This document shows positions 1 to 10,101 of a stretch of 64,000 nucleotides of DNA, one piece after another. The position numbers were made by a program, and so were the translations under genes. The stretch is from Marinobacter sp. LA51. GTDB taxonomy: Bacteria > Pseudomonadota > Gammaproteobacteria > Pseudomonadales > Oleiphilaceae. The stretch covers positions 1,860,001-1,924,000 of the forward strand of contig NZ_AP028070.1 in assembly GCF_030297175.1 (NCBI RefSeq), in the 5' to 3' direction. Positions within the stretch are counted from its first letter, which is position 1. Each line of letters begins with the position of its first letter. The notes under the pieces were generated by a model. That model ran no database searches and was not told the origin of the DNA. It saw only the letters and a program-made list of their open reading frames with translations.

Positions 1-2624
1 AGACCGAAACCGAACGATTCCCGCCGGCTGAAGATGAAGACGCGGAAGGTGAGAACGTCGAAGACGAGGCAGAAGAGGAACCGGAACCGCAGCTCGAGCC
101 GGTTAAACCGGAAATAGAAGCGCCAGAGGAACCTCTGAGAAGCTCCCTGCCAACGGCAAAAACCGCCGATATTCAGCAACAGATTCAAAAACTGCGTGAC
201 GCCCTGGATGGAAGGCAACATGCCCTGAGCCTGAGTGAACAAAGGCTGGGCTACGCCGAGTCGCTGCTGAATCGTTTGAATAACGAGTACGAAAGCTTTG
301 AGCTTCGCCTGGAGCGCGCCGGACTGAATCTGACCGATGACTACGCGAATCTGTTACGACAGAGACTCGAACGTTTGCGTGACCAGACCATAGCCGCCGG
401 GCTCACCAAAGGCATCACCGCACAGTTGTCGGCAGCGCGTGAAGAACAGTTACGGCTGGAAGAGTTTGAAGCGGTTATTGAACCCGATGACGACGCCCGT
501 GGCAGGCTCGCAGTGAAGCGTGCGCAGCTTCTTCGGCAATTACACAGCACGGTCACCAAGCATATTGAGGTGCTGAACGAGTACTACAACATTGTCATTC
601 AACTCCAGGACCGGCTTGAAGCCTATCAGACACTGCTCCAGCAACGGCTGTTTTGGCTACCCAGTACGGAACGGGTCGATCTGACCATTTTTGGCGAGGT
701 CTATCGGGGGCTTGCCTGGTTTGTCTCCGGCTTCAAATGGGAATCTTTGAAGGAAGCTGTTTCTGTATCGATCGATGAGAACTGGCCGCTAATGAGCCTG
801 CTAACCGCCCTGCTCCTGATCATGGCGGTCCGTCGCCGAGGGCTTCGTAAGGCGCTCGTCGACACCGGGTACCACGTTGGTAATGTGCGCCGGGATCGTT
901 GGCAGTTTACGTTTTCTGCGCTCATTTACAGCCTGTTGCTGGCTTTGCCGGGCGTGATTGCGCTGACCATCGGGCACCTGGCCCTGGAGGGCGGTGACCG
1001 GTTCTTGCGTGCGCTTTCCCGTGGGCTCTCCAACGCGGCATTTGTGGCATTCCTGCTGCGAGGCATATTCACGGTGGCCTACAACAAAGGGTTGGGTGAA
1101 CGTCACTTCCAGTGGAAATCAAATACGCTGAGGGTGCTTCGAAAACAGATCCCGATGTTACTAGCCGTGCTGATTCCGATCATTGTGGTAATGCCAACGA
1201 TGTCCACTACCAAAGGTGCCGCATTCAGTGACAGCCTGGGGCGCTTGCTGTTTGCGATAGCGTCAATCGCCCTCGCATTTTTTGCGCAGCGCTTTATGTC
1301 GGCAGTGCGCAAGGACCAGCCCAATCGAAAAATACTCAAGCTTCTTCACGGGGCCGCGGTCGCCATGCCGCTGGTGCTCGCCTTCATTTCACTCTGGGGC
1401 TACCACTACACCGCTGTTCGTTTTGAGGGGCTGATGTTCATCAGTCTGTGCTGGCTGGCCTGCGTCATCTTGCTGCATTACCTGGGTTTGCGCAGTCTTA
1501 CCGTTCGGGAACGCCGGATGACCCTCAAGCGTGTCATCGAGAATCGTGAAGCAGAGCGTAAGATCGCCGAAACACGCGAAGCTGCGGAGACCTCAGGCGA
1601 AGGCGTGCCGCTGAATTACGAGATGCCCCAGCGCGATATCGATGACATCAGCCAGCAAAGTGAAACCGTGCTGAAGATTTTCTCGCTGATATTGGCCGCC
1701 GCCGGGCTTTGGGCGCTGTGGGACAATGTTTTTCCTGCGCTGGGAATTTTCGATGAGATAACCCTATGGACTATCAGCACCGGGATTGAAGGTGAAAGTC
1801 CGGTTCCGATCAATCTCGGCGACCTGATGATTGCCCTGGCAATCGTTGTAGGCACGGTGCTGGCGGCCCGTAACCTGCCGGGCACCATGGAAGTGGTGTT
1901 CCTGAGCCGGCTTAACCTGGAGCCGGGTGTGGGTTATGCGATCACCACGCTGGCAACCTATACCATCGTCTTTATCGGCATTGCCGCCGCTCTTGCCGGG
2001 CTCGGTTTTCAATGGTCCAAACTGCAATGGTTGGTGGCCGCCCTGGGTGTCGGCCTGGGCTTTGGTCTTCAGGAGATTGTCGCCAACTTTGTCTCGGGGA
2101 TTATCCTGCTGTTCGAACGCCCGATCCGGGTTGGAGATACGGTCACCATTGGCGGCATTACCGGCACGGTTTCGCGCATTCGCATTCGGGCAACCACCCT
2201 GGTGGATTGGGATCGCAAAGAGCAGATCATTCCGAACAAGACCTTCGTGACCCAGGATCTGACCAATTGGACCTTGTCGGATCCCATCACCCGGGTAATT
2301 ATCCGCGTCGGCGTCGCCTATGGCTCTGATGTCGATAAGGTTCAGGAGTTACTGCACCAGGTGGCTATCGAGAACGAACGGGTTGTTGAAGAGCCCGCAC
2401 CGGCGGTGTTCTGCGTCGAACTGGGCGACAGTCAGATCGATTTCGAGGTGCGCGTGTTTGTCCGCGACCTGCTGGACTTCATGCCGCTGTCTCATGAGCT
2501 ACACTCGGCCATTACCCGCACACTGAAAGAAGCGGGCATTCAAATCCCCTTCCCGCAGCGGGATATTCATATCCGAACAGAACCGGTGCGCAAGGATCCC
2601 AGCCAACCCGAGCAAAATCAGTAG
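1..2624 (+). CDS. MscS-family mechanosensitive channel, large (MscK/MscM-like), 5' end outside window
   Basis: The frame is already open at base 3, so the N-terminus is missing. The visible part begins with a Glu/Pro-rich acidic stretch, then a long helical coiled-coil region to about base 650, then a series of membrane segments. The C-terminal third carries the family pore and beta domain: GLQEIVANFVSGI, then RPIRVGDTV and WDRKEQIIPNKTF. This layout is that of the large MscK/MscM relatives, which sit in the inner membrane and release solutes on hypo-osmotic shock. The family is clear; the exact paralogue is not. It ends 76 nt before the next gene. Confidence 0.9.
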   Translation, partial: TETERFPPAEDEDAEGENVEDEAEEEPEPQLEPVKPEIEAPEEPLRSSLPTAKTADIQQQIQKLRDALDGRQHALSLSEQRLGYAESLLNRLNNEYESFELRLERAGLNLTDDYANLLRQRLERLRDQTIAAGLTKGITAQLSAAREEQLRLEEFEAVIEPDDDARGRLAVKRAQLLRQLHSTVTKHIEVLNEYYNIVIQLQDRLEAYQTLLQQRLFWLPSTERVDLTIFGEVYRGLAWFVSGFKWESLKEAVSVSIDENWPLMSLLTALLLIMAVRRRGLRKALVDTGYHVGNVRRDRWQFTFSALIYSLLLALPGVIALTIGHLALEGGDRFLRALSRGLSNAAFVAFLLRGIFTVAYNKGLGERHFQWKSNTLRVLRKQIPMLLAVLIPIIVVMPTMSTTKGAAFSDSLGRLLFAIASIALAFFAQRFMSAVRKDQPNRKILKLLHGAAVAMPLVLAFISLWGYHYTAVRFEGLMFISLCWLACVILLHYLGLRSLTVRERRMTLKRVIENREAERKIAETREAAETSGEGVPLNYEMPQRDIDDISQQSETVLKIFSLILAAAGLWALWDNVFPALGIFDEITLWTISTGIEGESPVPINLGDLMIALAIVVGTVLAARNLPGTMEVVFLSRLNLEPGVGYAITTLATYTIVFIGIAAALAGLGFQWSKLQWLVAALGVGLGFGLQEIVANFVSGIILLFERPIRVGDTVTIGGITGTVSRIRIRATTLVDWDRKEQIIPNKTFVTQDLTNWTLSDPITRVIIRVGVAYGSDVDKVQELLHQVAIENERVVEEPAPAVFCVELGDSQIDFEVRVFVRDLLDFMPLSHELHSAITRTLKEAGIQIPFPQRDIHIRTEPVRKDPSQPEQNQ

Positions 2625-2700
2625 CTACATCGATTGCAACGGCCCTGCCCCTTCTCTACCATACTGGCTATTCATACAGTGTTTGGCTTGAGGGTAGTTA

Positions 2701-3447
2701 GTGACCGTTTCATTTGTGCACATCCGTCGCCAGTACGATTTCCGAAGCATTGAGATCGGGCGCTGGGTTACCGAAACAGAGCGTGATCGTGCCGCGGTGC
2801 GATTTCACGAAGCCCTGATCACCCTCATGGACACTCTTCATGTGCCGGAAGAAGTCATCTCGCTGAAAAGCTCGTTGGGCCTGCAATATGGCATTGGCGG
2901 CCAGCTCGGCGTTTGTGCCCACTACATTCCTGCGACCCGGCAACTGGCCCTGGCCAAGAACGCAGGCGCAGGCAGCCTCGCCCACGAATGGTTTCACGCC
3001 TTTGACCACTACATTGCCGGCAAAGTCTTTGTGCAGCCGGGCCGTCAGGCCTTTGCCAGCTCACTGTGGCTCGACAGCCAGGCGTATAAGTCACACTCGC
3101 TCACATCCCGGCTGTTCCGATGCTTTGAGGCCATTTTATTAAGCGACGACGGCACCCAGCCAAGCGAGCTGTTCCGGGCGTCGCAAAAGGTGGACAAAGA
3201 GCAGCAGGTTCTTTACTGGGCGCGGCCAGAGGAAATGTGCGCCCGTGCCTTTGAAGCGTTCATCGAAGACAGAGCCCCCTATAATGGGTTTCTGGTCAGG
3301 GGTACCCGCTCCTCCCCGGAAGCTCGGCTGGGCCTGTATCCCGAAGATGAGCAGCGCGAGCGGGTCGCGGCGGCTTTCAGTGACTATTTCGCCCAGCTTG
3401 GTATCGCACTGGGCAAAACCTCATTAACTGGCAGGAATAAACATTGA
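2701..3447 (+). CDS. CLCA_X family protein, metallopeptidase-like
   Basis: A 248-residue protein from a GTG start. The N-terminal SFVHIRRQYDFRSIEIGRWVT and the central HEWFHAFDHY match my recollection of the CLCA_X family (LPD1-like domain). The HExxH-type motif near residue 98 suggests a zinc-dependent peptidase fold, with ALAKNAGAGSLAHEW before it. There is no signal peptide, so it is probably cytoplasmic. Substrate and role are unknown. It stands alone between the channel gene and the patatin gene. Confidence 0.65.
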   Translation: MTVSFVHIRRQYDFRSIEIGRWVTETERDRAAVRFHEALITLMDTLHVPEEVISLKSSLGLQYGIGGQLGVCAHYIPATRQLALAKNAGAGSLAHEWFHAFDHYIAGKVFVQPGRQAFASSLWLDSQAYKSHSLTSRLFRCFEAILLSDDGTQPSELFRASQKVDKEQQVLYWARPEEMCARAFEAFIEDRAPYNGFLVRGTRSSPEARLGLYPEDEQRERVAAAFSDYFAQLGIALGKTSLTGRNKH

Positions 3448-3559
3448 GGGCCATACTTCAGAAATCCGGAGGGACCGGGTAGACAACGCGAATCCTAAAA
3501 AAACGACCATGCGTTGATCTAAATGCGAACTTCTCGGCATAGGACAACGGTATTAACCG

Positions 3560-5119
3560 ATGATGTCCTTGAAGAAGCAGAACGGATTCAGCCTGCAGGA
3601 ACTGCGACAGTGCTTACGAACCGCTACCAGCTTTCAGGACTGGTATATGGCTGCTTTAGCCCTCGATAACCTCTCTGGCGCGGAGGTCTGGCGCCACAGC
3701 GATGCCTCCGATTACTACGATTTCCTCGATATCCGCGCTCGTTACGAGCAGCTGGTTACCCTCCTCGACGACAAGAATCACGAAGAACTGCTGTATGTAT
3801 TGAATGAAGGCATTCACGGCAACATGAGCGGCATGGGCCGCCCGATTCTTTACGATCGGGCGCTGACGGGTACCAAATGCCTGATTGATGAATACGTGAC
3901 AGCCATTGCCGATGCGCTTTGGTTGGTTGCCGGATCGCCCTCGAACAAGATTCCATTGCAGGACAAAGTCGATTTCTTCCGCCGGGCAAGTCACTGCTAC
4001 GGCCGCTCTGCGCTCATGCTCAGTGGTGGTGCCGGCCTGATCTATTCTCACCATGGTGTCGTGCAAACGCTCATTGAGCAGGATCTTTTGCCGAACGTTA
4101 TTTCAGGGGCCAGTGCCGGAGCCTGGGTGTCGGGGTTGTTGGCGATGTACACCAACGAAGAACTGAAATCGGGTGTGATTGGCCGCTATCGCTACGACTT
4201 GCCAATACACCTGAACCCATTGCGGGTCCTGGCAGGCCTGGAGCCGGGCGTTTCGCCGCTGTCGATTAAACAGTGCGCGATGGATGGCATCGATAACCAT
4301 ATGACGTTCCAGGAAGCTTACGAGCACACTGGTCGCTACATCAATATCTCAATTGCGCCCGCTGAGAAACACCAGAATTCTCGTTTGATGAATGCGATTA
4401 CCTCGCCAAACGTGTATATCCGCTCGGCCATGGATGCGTCTGGCAGTGTTCCGGGCGTGGTGCCACCGGTCACTCTTTATGCGCGCGGTGCCGATGGCAA
4501 ACCCAAGCCCTATCTTCCCACTCGAAAATGGGTCGACGGCTCCTTTGCCGAGGATTTACCTGCCAAGCGATTATCCCGGCTGTTCGGGGTTAATCACTAC
4601 ATCGTCAGCATGATTAATCCGGTGGCTGTGCCATTTGTAGACGATCCAAAGCTGCGCACGCGCAGGCGTATTCGAACGGTAACTAATACCATGATGACTG
4701 ATGCAGCAACCGATCTGCTCAGTGGCCTGGAGCACTACCTGACTCGGGTTGGGGTTTCACTCATCAGTCCGGCCATTCTGATGGCGCACGGCGTGCTGAA
4801 TCAGAGCTATACGGGCGATGTAAATATTATCCTTGAGAAGAAGAACTTCCACTGGCGCAATGTGCTGTTCAGTTACCACGGGGAGGAAGAAATCGATAAT
4901 CTCGTGCTTGCGGGCAAGCGCAATACCTGGCCTAAACTGGCGATGATTCGCAATGCGACGCTGATCGGCCAGGAACTCGATACCATCCTGGAATCGCTGG
5001 ATCAGAAGGAATTCGGTGCGCAATCCAGCGGAGTAAAGCGAAATGGCGGAGAGCGGAATGGTAACGAGCGCAGCAAAGGAGAGCGTCGCAAGCTGACGCT
5101 CCCCTCGGTGCCCTGTTAG
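3560..5119 (+). CDS. Patatin-like phospholipase / acylglycerol lipase with N-terminal DUF3336-type region
   Basis: A 519-residue protein. Residues 1-145 resemble the DUF3336 region of lipid-droplet-type lipases. The patatin domain follows: SGGAGLIYSHHGV supplies the glycine-rich oxyanion loop, GASAGAW holds the nucleophile serine (GxSxG), and VDGSFAEDLP holds the dyad aspartate (DG). The family hydrolyses acyl chains from phospholipids or triacylglycerols. The C-terminus is a hydrophilic Arg/Lys/Gly-rich tail. Its stop overlaps the convergent protease gene by 4 nt. Confidence 0.85.
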   Translation: MMSLKKQNGFSLQELRQCLRTATSFQDWYMAALALDNLSGAEVWRHSDASDYYDFLDIRARYEQLVTLLDDKNHEELLYVLNEGIHGNMSGMGRPILYDRALTGTKCLIDEYVTAIADALWLVAGSPSNKIPLQDKVDFFRRASHCYGRSALMLSGGAGLIYSHHGVVQTLIEQDLLPNVISGASAGAWVSGLLAMYTNEELKSGVIGRYRYDLPIHLNPLRVLAGLEPGVSPLSIKQCAMDGIDNHMTFQEAYEHTGRYINISIAPAEKHQNSRLMNAITSPNVYIRSAMDASGSVPGVVPPVTLYARGADGKPKPYLPTRKWVDGSFAEDLPAKRLSRLFGVNHYIVSMINPVAVPFVDDPKLRTRRRIRTVTNTMMTDAATDLLSGLEHYLTRVGVSLISPAILMAHGVLNQSYTGDVNIILEKKNFHWRNVLFSYHGEEEIDNLVLAGKRNTWPKLAMIRNATLIGQELDTILESLDQKEFGAQSSGVKRNGGERNGNERSKGERRKLTLPSVPC

Positions 5120-5706
5120 TCCACCTGGGCGGCAATTTCCTCAAGCGTGTTGTATTCACATTCGCGCTCAGCAATGAAGCTGTCGGCGGAGTCGATGAGG
5201 ATATTGTCGTCGCGCATGAAGCGACGGCCCAGTAGCACAGGGTATTTAAAGTTGCCGCGGTCGGTCAGTGAGAACTGGGTTTCGTGCACGGTACCGGCAA
5301 TACAGAAGTCCATTTTTACCACGTACCGGCGCTGCGACGGCGCGCTCTTGCGCTTGATTAACACAGTGCGATGAACCGGGCGCTCGAATTCCAGGATTAC
5401 GTCTTCGTGTTCAATCGTGCCTTCGCTGGGCTGATCTTCATGGTCTCCCAGCGGCAGCTGGAACTTCACCCACTCTTCTTCGCCCTTCTTGAATCCTTCC
5501 ACGTTCACTGCGTGCAGTGACGAGGTCTTGGCACCGGTGTCCAGGCGGGCCTTCAGGCGCACGCTGGTGTCGTTCATGACCAGCCATTCAACGAAGCCGA
5601 GGGTTTCCGGAACGGGCTTGTCCGAATCCTCTGACGCTTCAGCGAATGCGGCCCCTGCCGGCAGTGCCAAGGAAAATGCGAGTGCCAGTGAAGTTAAAAG
5701 CTTCAT
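5116..5706 (-). CDS. Retropepsin-like aspartic protease (putative ATP-dependent zinc protease family)
   Basis: A 196-residue protein with a Sec signal peptide (MKLLTSLALAFSLALPAGAAFA), so it is likely periplasmic. ARLDTGAKTSSLHA is the D-T/S-G catalytic motif of the pepsin-like fold. LGRRFMRDDNILID near the C-terminus is the conserved second half of the RimK-associated protease family (PF05618 type). The family name 'ATP-dependent zinc protease' is historical. Its start overlaps the stop of the upstream ACP phosphodiesterase gene by 4 nt, suggesting co-transcription. Confidence 0.8.
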   Translation of the reverse strand: MKLLTSLALAFSLALPAGAAFAEASEDSDKPVPETLGFVEWLVMNDTSVRLKARLDTGAKTSSLHAVNVEGFKKGEEEWVKFQLPLGDHEDQPSEGTIEHEDVILEFERPVHRTVLIKRKSAPSQRRYVVKMDFCIAGTVHETQFSLTDRGNFKYPVLLGRRFMRDDNILIDSADSFIAERECEYNTLEEIAAQVD

Positions 5707-6278
5707 TCAAAATCTCCTGCAAAGGACTGTAAATCGGGGAAAAAACGAAGAAACCGTCTTTCCAGTTCAACATCATTTGCCCGGATTTCGTCAATCATCC
5801 CGGTGAACTTGTTGGCGAACCGAATGCGACCGGCAACGCGATCGAGGGCATAGCCAATACTCTCCAGATCTCGATACGCACCAAACCAGTCGTGCTCGAC
5901 CATGCGTCGGGTCACCTGAGCCATTTTCTCGGGCATCAGGTGCTCATTACGCCGAAGTTCCTGGTAAATACGCTCAACGAAGATACCACGATCGGTCTGA
6001 CTAAAACGTTGCCAATGTCTTAACAGATAGTGATCGTAGAGGATGTCGAGGGCTACGCCGGCGAACCGTCGCCGCTGCCTCGAAAAGACGGCCTTACTGG
6101 CAAGAACTTCGGGGTGCTGGTCGGTAAAACTGTCGACCGCCCGGTGATGGCGAATGCCCTGCTGCACCGATACGGGCAACAGGGCTACATCGATACCCCG
6201 CGTGAAATCGCCAAGAATACTGCCCACTCTGGCCTCGGGGGAATCCGGTGCGAGAAAGACATGGGCAAGGTGATTCAA
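5703..6278 (-). CDS. acpH: Acyl carrier protein phosphodiesterase (AcpH/DUF479 family)
   Basis: A 191-residue protein beginning MNHLAHVFLA, the characteristic opening of AcpH. GSILGDFTRG, GIRHHRAVDSFTDQHP and DILYDHYLLRHW carry the conserved His/Asp residues of this HD-like hydrolase fold. AcpH removes the 4'-phosphopantetheine group from acyl carrier protein in the cytoplasm. It is translationally coupled to the downstream protease gene; the functional link between them is not evident. Confidence 0.85.
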   Translation of the reverse strand: MNHLAHVFLAPDSPEARVGSILGDFTRGIDVALLPVSVQQGIRHHRAVDSFTDQHPEVLASKAVFSRQRRRFAGVALDILYDHYLLRHWQRFSQTDRGIFVERIYQELRRNEHLMPEKMAQVTRRMVEHDWFGAYRDLESIGYALDRVAGRIRFANKFTGMIDEIRANDVELERRFLRFFPDLQSFAGDFE

Positions 6279-6301
6279 GCAAACTCCTGGCGATTATAGA
6301 A

Positions 6302-6844
6302 TTAGAAGTTGAACTGAACGCCAACTCCAAGACCGTCTACGGTAACGTCGTCATCGTCATAGTATCGCATGTATTCAAGGTTACCAGAGACATTGCGGGC
6401 GAACTCCATGTTCAGGCCGACACCGTAAGATACGTCGCTGTCGTCATCCTTAACCGTGTTGAATGGCCCTTCCGCCTCAACTTCAACACGGGTAAAGCCC
6501 AGCACCGCGTACGGCGTTATCGGGGATTCGTTGGCGATGTTGAACGTGGCGTAGCCGCCGAAGAAGTTGTCGACGGAAAAATCAATGCCGCGGACGCGAT
6601 CGTCATCCACCCCAAAGCCGCCGCGAGCTTCAAAGCCTAGAAACGGAGTGGCCATAACCCCGGCTTTGGCCGAGAGCGTACCCACGTCAGCGTCTTCTCC
6701 TCCGGCGTCGAGACTCATAAAGGTGTAGTTAAGGCCGGTGTAAACCCCACCAACCCCGGATTTGTACATGTCTTGAGCGTTGGCTGCACTGGTGGCAAAA
6801 AGGCCAGAGGCCAGAACTACGGCAAGTGAACGTGAGTGTTTCAT
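6302..6844 (-). CDS. Small outer-membrane beta-barrel protein (porin-like)
   Basis: A 180-residue protein with signal peptide MKHSRSLAVVLASGLFATSAANA. The mature part alternates short amphipathic strands with acidic turns (GGEDADVGTL, DDDDVTVDG) and ends in GVGVQFNF, with the C-terminal Phe typical of BAM-inserted barrels. Size suits an 8-stranded barrel of the OmpA/OmpX or OMP_b-brl type. A strong ribosome site (AAGGAGAAC) lies just upstream. The ligand is unknown. Confidence 0.8.
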   Translation of the reverse strand: MKHSRSLAVVLASGLFATSAANAQDMYKSGVGGVYTGLNYTFMSLDAGGEDADVGTLSAKAGVMATPFLGFEARGGFGVDDDRVRGIDFSVDNFFGGYATFNIANESPITPYAVLGFTRVEVEAEGPFNTVKDDDSDVSYGVGLNMEFARNVSGNLEYMRYYDDDDVTVDGLGVGVQFNF

Positions 6845-7054
6845 TGCTTGTTCTCCTTATCGAGCAAAGTTTGGCTCTTTTTAGAAGTTGCACCAATCAC
6901 ACGGGCAATACCAGAGCCGAGATCCCTATTTACCCCTTTTTTACAGTGATTTAATGCTCCGGTAATTCGTAGGCTGAAAGCGCCGTTTTGTTGCGGAAGC
7001 GGGCACCCACAGGTATTCTGACGCCACTCTTGTTTCAGCTGGCCTGAGCATTCT

Positions 7055-8506
7055 TTGAGAAACCTCTATCCCGTAATATTTATCGTCAGTGTCATGTTTG
7101 TGCTTTTGAGCGTTTTCATGACGTTACCGGTCATCTTTCTGGCAGGTTCTATTGCGCCTAATGCCTCGGCGTTTGCAGAATCTGCCGGTATTGTCTGTGG
7201 CCTCGGGATTCTTGGCATCGTTGCCACTTATCGGCAGCCCAGGGATCTGAAGCCCCGGTACATGTTTGTCCTCACCGTTTCCAGTTGGTTCATCCTCACC
7301 CTGTGTTCTGCCTTGCCCTTTTACCTGAGCGGCAATAACATCTCTGCGCCGGACGCCTTTTTTGAGGCAACCTCCGGCATAACCACCACAGGGGCAACCG
7401 TGCTCAGCGGCCTGGATACCATGGACCGGGACCTGCTTTTGTGGCGTTCCATTCTTCAGTGGATCGGTGGTATCGGGATAATCGGTATGTTCGTTGCGGT
7501 TCTGCCGTTCCTGCGGGTTGGCGGTATGCGGCTTTTTGCCACCGAATCCTCGGAGTGGACAGATAAGGCCCTCCCCCGGATGAAAACCCTCAGCCGGGGG
7601 CTGCTGGTGGTCTATATAATCTTTTCCATTGTCGCGGTGCTGACCTACTGGGTCTCCGGGATGACCTTGTTTGATGCCTTCAACCACGGCCTGACCAGTA
7701 TCGCCACGGGCGGGTTTTCCACCTCAGACATGTCCATGGGCAAGTTCAGTGACCTGATCTTGATGGAAGCAACCCTGTTCATGATTCTGGGCAGCCTGCC
7801 GTTTTTCCTGTTTGTTCGGGAGATGCACGGACAACATGGCGTGCTGTTTCGTGACCAGCAGGTTCGGTTTTTGCTGACGTTACTGCTGCTGATTCCAGCG
7901 GTGTTGACCATTTACCGGTGGGCCGTGTCGCCAGTGCCCTTTGACCCTCTGCACAACTACGCCTCTACTCTGTTCAACGTAACCTCGGTAGTGACCACCA
8001 CGGGCTATGCCTCAGAGGATTACTCGGCTTGGGGCCCATTGGCCTTCGTGCTGTTCTTCTTCCTGATGTTCATCGGCGGCTGTTCGGGCTCAACCTCCGG
8101 CGGCATGAAGGTTTTCCGGTTCCAGCTCTCGATCATCATCCTTAGAGAGCAGTTGATGCGCCTGCTTCACCCTCGCGCCGTATTGACGCGGAACTACAAC
8201 GGCCGGGCGGTCAGTGACGAAATCATCTCGTCCATGATCGCCTACAGCTTCATTTTTCTGCTTTCCCTGCTGGTGATTACGGTAGCGCTCGCCGCTATGC
8301 AGCTGGACTTCATCACCTCTCTGTCGGGCGCCTTGTCTTCGCTGACCAATGTCGGCCCAGGGTTGGGTGACATCATTGGTCCCTCAGGGAACTTTGGTCC
8401 CCTGCCAGACGGCGCCAAATGGTTACTCTCAGTCGGCATGCTGATGGGTCGCCTGGAAATCCTCAGTGTCATTATCGTACTGTCGCCCGCCTTCTGGCGC
8501 AGTTAA
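7055..8506 (+). CDS. trkH: TrkH-type potassium uptake protein, membrane subunit
   Basis: A 483-residue integral membrane protein. The four pore-loop filters are visible: TTGATVLSG, SIATGGFSTSD, TTTGYASEDYSAW and LTNVGPGLGD. This is the SKT/Trk fold that imports K+ (or Na+-coupled K+) together with the NAD/ATP-binding TrkA subunit, which is not in this window. The TTG start is chosen because an in-frame stop lies at 7019 and no ATG or GTG precedes it. The next in-frame ATG is at 7091. Confidence 0.88.
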   Translation: MRNLYPVIFIVSVMFVLLSVFMTLPVIFLAGSIAPNASAFAESAGIVCGLGILGIVATYRQPRDLKPRYMFVLTVSSWFILTLCSALPFYLSGNNISAPDAFFEATSGITTTGATVLSGLDTMDRDLLLWRSILQWIGGIGIIGMFVAVLPFLRVGGMRLFATESSEWTDKALPRMKTLSRGLLVVYIIFSIVAVLTYWVSGMTLFDAFNHGLTSIATGGFSTSDMSMGKFSDLILMEATLFMILGSLPFFLFVREMHGQHGVLFRDQQVRFLLTLLLLIPAVLTIYRWAVSPVPFDPLHNYASTLFNVTSVVTTTGYASEDYSAWGPLAFVLFFFLMFIGGCSGSTSGGMKVFRFQLSIIILREQLMRLLHPRAVLTRNYNGRAVSDEIISSMIAYSFIFLLSLLVITVALAAMQLDFITSLSGALSSLTNVGPGLGDIIGPSGNFGPLPDGAKWLLSVGMLMGRLEILSVIIVLSPAFWRS

Positions 8507-8594
8507 GGCTATTATAAAATAAGTACCATCGAACTAACCCAGTACGCAGCTTGGAAGCCCTACCACCCTTAGGGTGTTAAGCCAAGGTCATTCC

Positions 8595-10085
8595 ATGACC
8601 CGAGTCCTGTTCGTCACCAGTGAAGCTCATCCGTTGGTCAGAACCGGCGGATTGGCCGACGTGTCCGCCAGTTTGCCAGAGGCTCTGGGCCATATTGGTT
8701 ACGATGTCACCATCCTGTTACCCGGCTATCCTGCGGCTATGTCGCTAGTCCATGACACAGGGGCTCTACACAAAGCGCGCCTGTGGATCGACAGTTACGA
8801 TATAAACCTTTGGCAGACGCGATTACCGGGCACCGCCGTTACCCTGTGGGTGGTGGATTGCGCACAGCTGTTCAGACGCCCCGGAAACCCCTACAAGAAC
8901 GCAGAGGGGCATCCCTGGAAGGATAATGCCCGCCGATTTCAATTGTTTGCCAAGGTAGGGGCCAAGATCGCACTCGGTAAGGCTGGGTTATCCTGGACAC
9001 CCGAGTTAGTGCACTGCAATGACTGGCAAACTGCGTTGCTGCCGGTCTACCTGGAATTAATCCCCGAGCGTCCCAGTACAGTCTTCACCGTTCATAATCT
9101 GGCTAGCCAGGGTTTGTTCCCGCGGGACACCTTTCAAAACCTGGGCTCACCCGAGAATGCTTGGAGTTACGATTTACTGGAACTCAAGGGGCAGCTCGCG
9201 TTCATCAAGGGCGGCCTGGGTTTCAGTGACCGCATCACCACCGTGAGCCCAGGCTACGCTGAGGAAATCCAGACTCCGGAATTCGGCTGTGGCCTGGACG
9301 ACCTGCTTTACCAACGTCGTCATGAGTTGACCGGAATCCTGAATGGCATTGACACCCGCACTTGGGACCCTGAGAGCGATATTCACATTCCTCGCCAATT
9401 TGGTCCCGAGGATGTTAAGAGCAAACGCCTGTGCCGCTTTCAGTTGCGACAGGAATTGGGGCTGAAACAGACGGATGCCGCACTGTTCTGCTTTGTCGGT
9501 CGAATGGTTAAACGAAAGGGCCTGGACTGGCTTCTGAATGTGTTACCGGCATTGTTCAAACGAGGCTGCCAGCTGGCCCTGATAGGCGCCGGATCTGTTT
9601 CTCGGGAGTCTCATTCTGAAAAAAGGAAGTTTGAGCGGGCACTGGACCGGCTGGCCCGGGAATGGCCTCAACAACTGTCAGTGACCATTGTTTACGATGA
9701 GGCCCTTGTCCACCGCATCATTGCGGGCAGCGACATGCTGCTTATGCCCTCGCGATTCGAACCATGCGGGTTGAACCAGCTTTACGGTCTGCGCTATGGC
9801 ACCCTTCCCATCGTGAATCGGGTCGGAGGGTTGCGAGACACCGTATTCGATGCCTCCAACAACAGCGGTGAGATAGCCAACGGCTTCAGCTTTGACACGC
9901 CAGGCGCCTCGGCTTTGCTCTGCACCATTGAGCGGGCACTGAAATATTACGAAAGCCGAAGGGCCTGGCGCCGGCTTCAGGAAAACGCCATGACAGGCGA
10001 TTATTCCTGGAACCGCAGCGCCCGGCTATACAGCGATCTGTACCAGAACATCCTAGCCGAACGGCAGCATGCCATTTGGGATTAG
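8595..10085 (+). CDS. glgA: Glycogen synthase (ADP-glucose type, GT5)
   Basis: About 496 residues from the ATG at 8595. An in-frame GTG at 8574 would add 7 residues, but MTRVLFVTSEAHPLVRTGGLADVSA matches the usual GlgA opening. RTGGL stands for the KxGGL substrate loop, and SRFEPCGLNQLYGLRYG is the C-terminal nucleotide-sugar motif. It adds glucose from ADP-glucose to alpha-1,4-glucan in the cytoplasm. No other glg gene is adjacent; trkH lies upstream. Confidence 0.85.
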   Translation: MTRVLFVTSEAHPLVRTGGLADVSASLPEALGHIGYDVTILLPGYPAAMSLVHDTGALHKARLWIDSYDINLWQTRLPGTAVTLWVVDCAQLFRRPGNPYKNAEGHPWKDNARRFQLFAKVGAKIALGKAGLSWTPELVHCNDWQTALLPVYLELIPERPSTVFTVHNLASQGLFPRDTFQNLGSPENAWSYDLLELKGQLAFIKGGLGFSDRITTVSPGYAEEIQTPEFGCGLDDLLYQRRHELTGILNGIDTRTWDPESDIHIPRQFGPEDVKSKRLCRFQLRQELGLKQTDAALFCFVGRMVKRKGLDWLLNVLPALFKRGCQLALIGAGSVSRESHSEKRKFERALDRLAREWPQQLSVTIVYDEALVHRIIAGSDMLLMPSRFEPCGLNQLYGLRYGTLPIVNRVGGLRDTVFDASNNSGEIANGFSFDTPGASALLCTIERALKYYESRRAWRRLQENAMTGDYSWNRSARLYSDLYQNILAERQHAIWD

Positions 10086-10101
10086 GCTGTGCTGGCGAAC
10101 T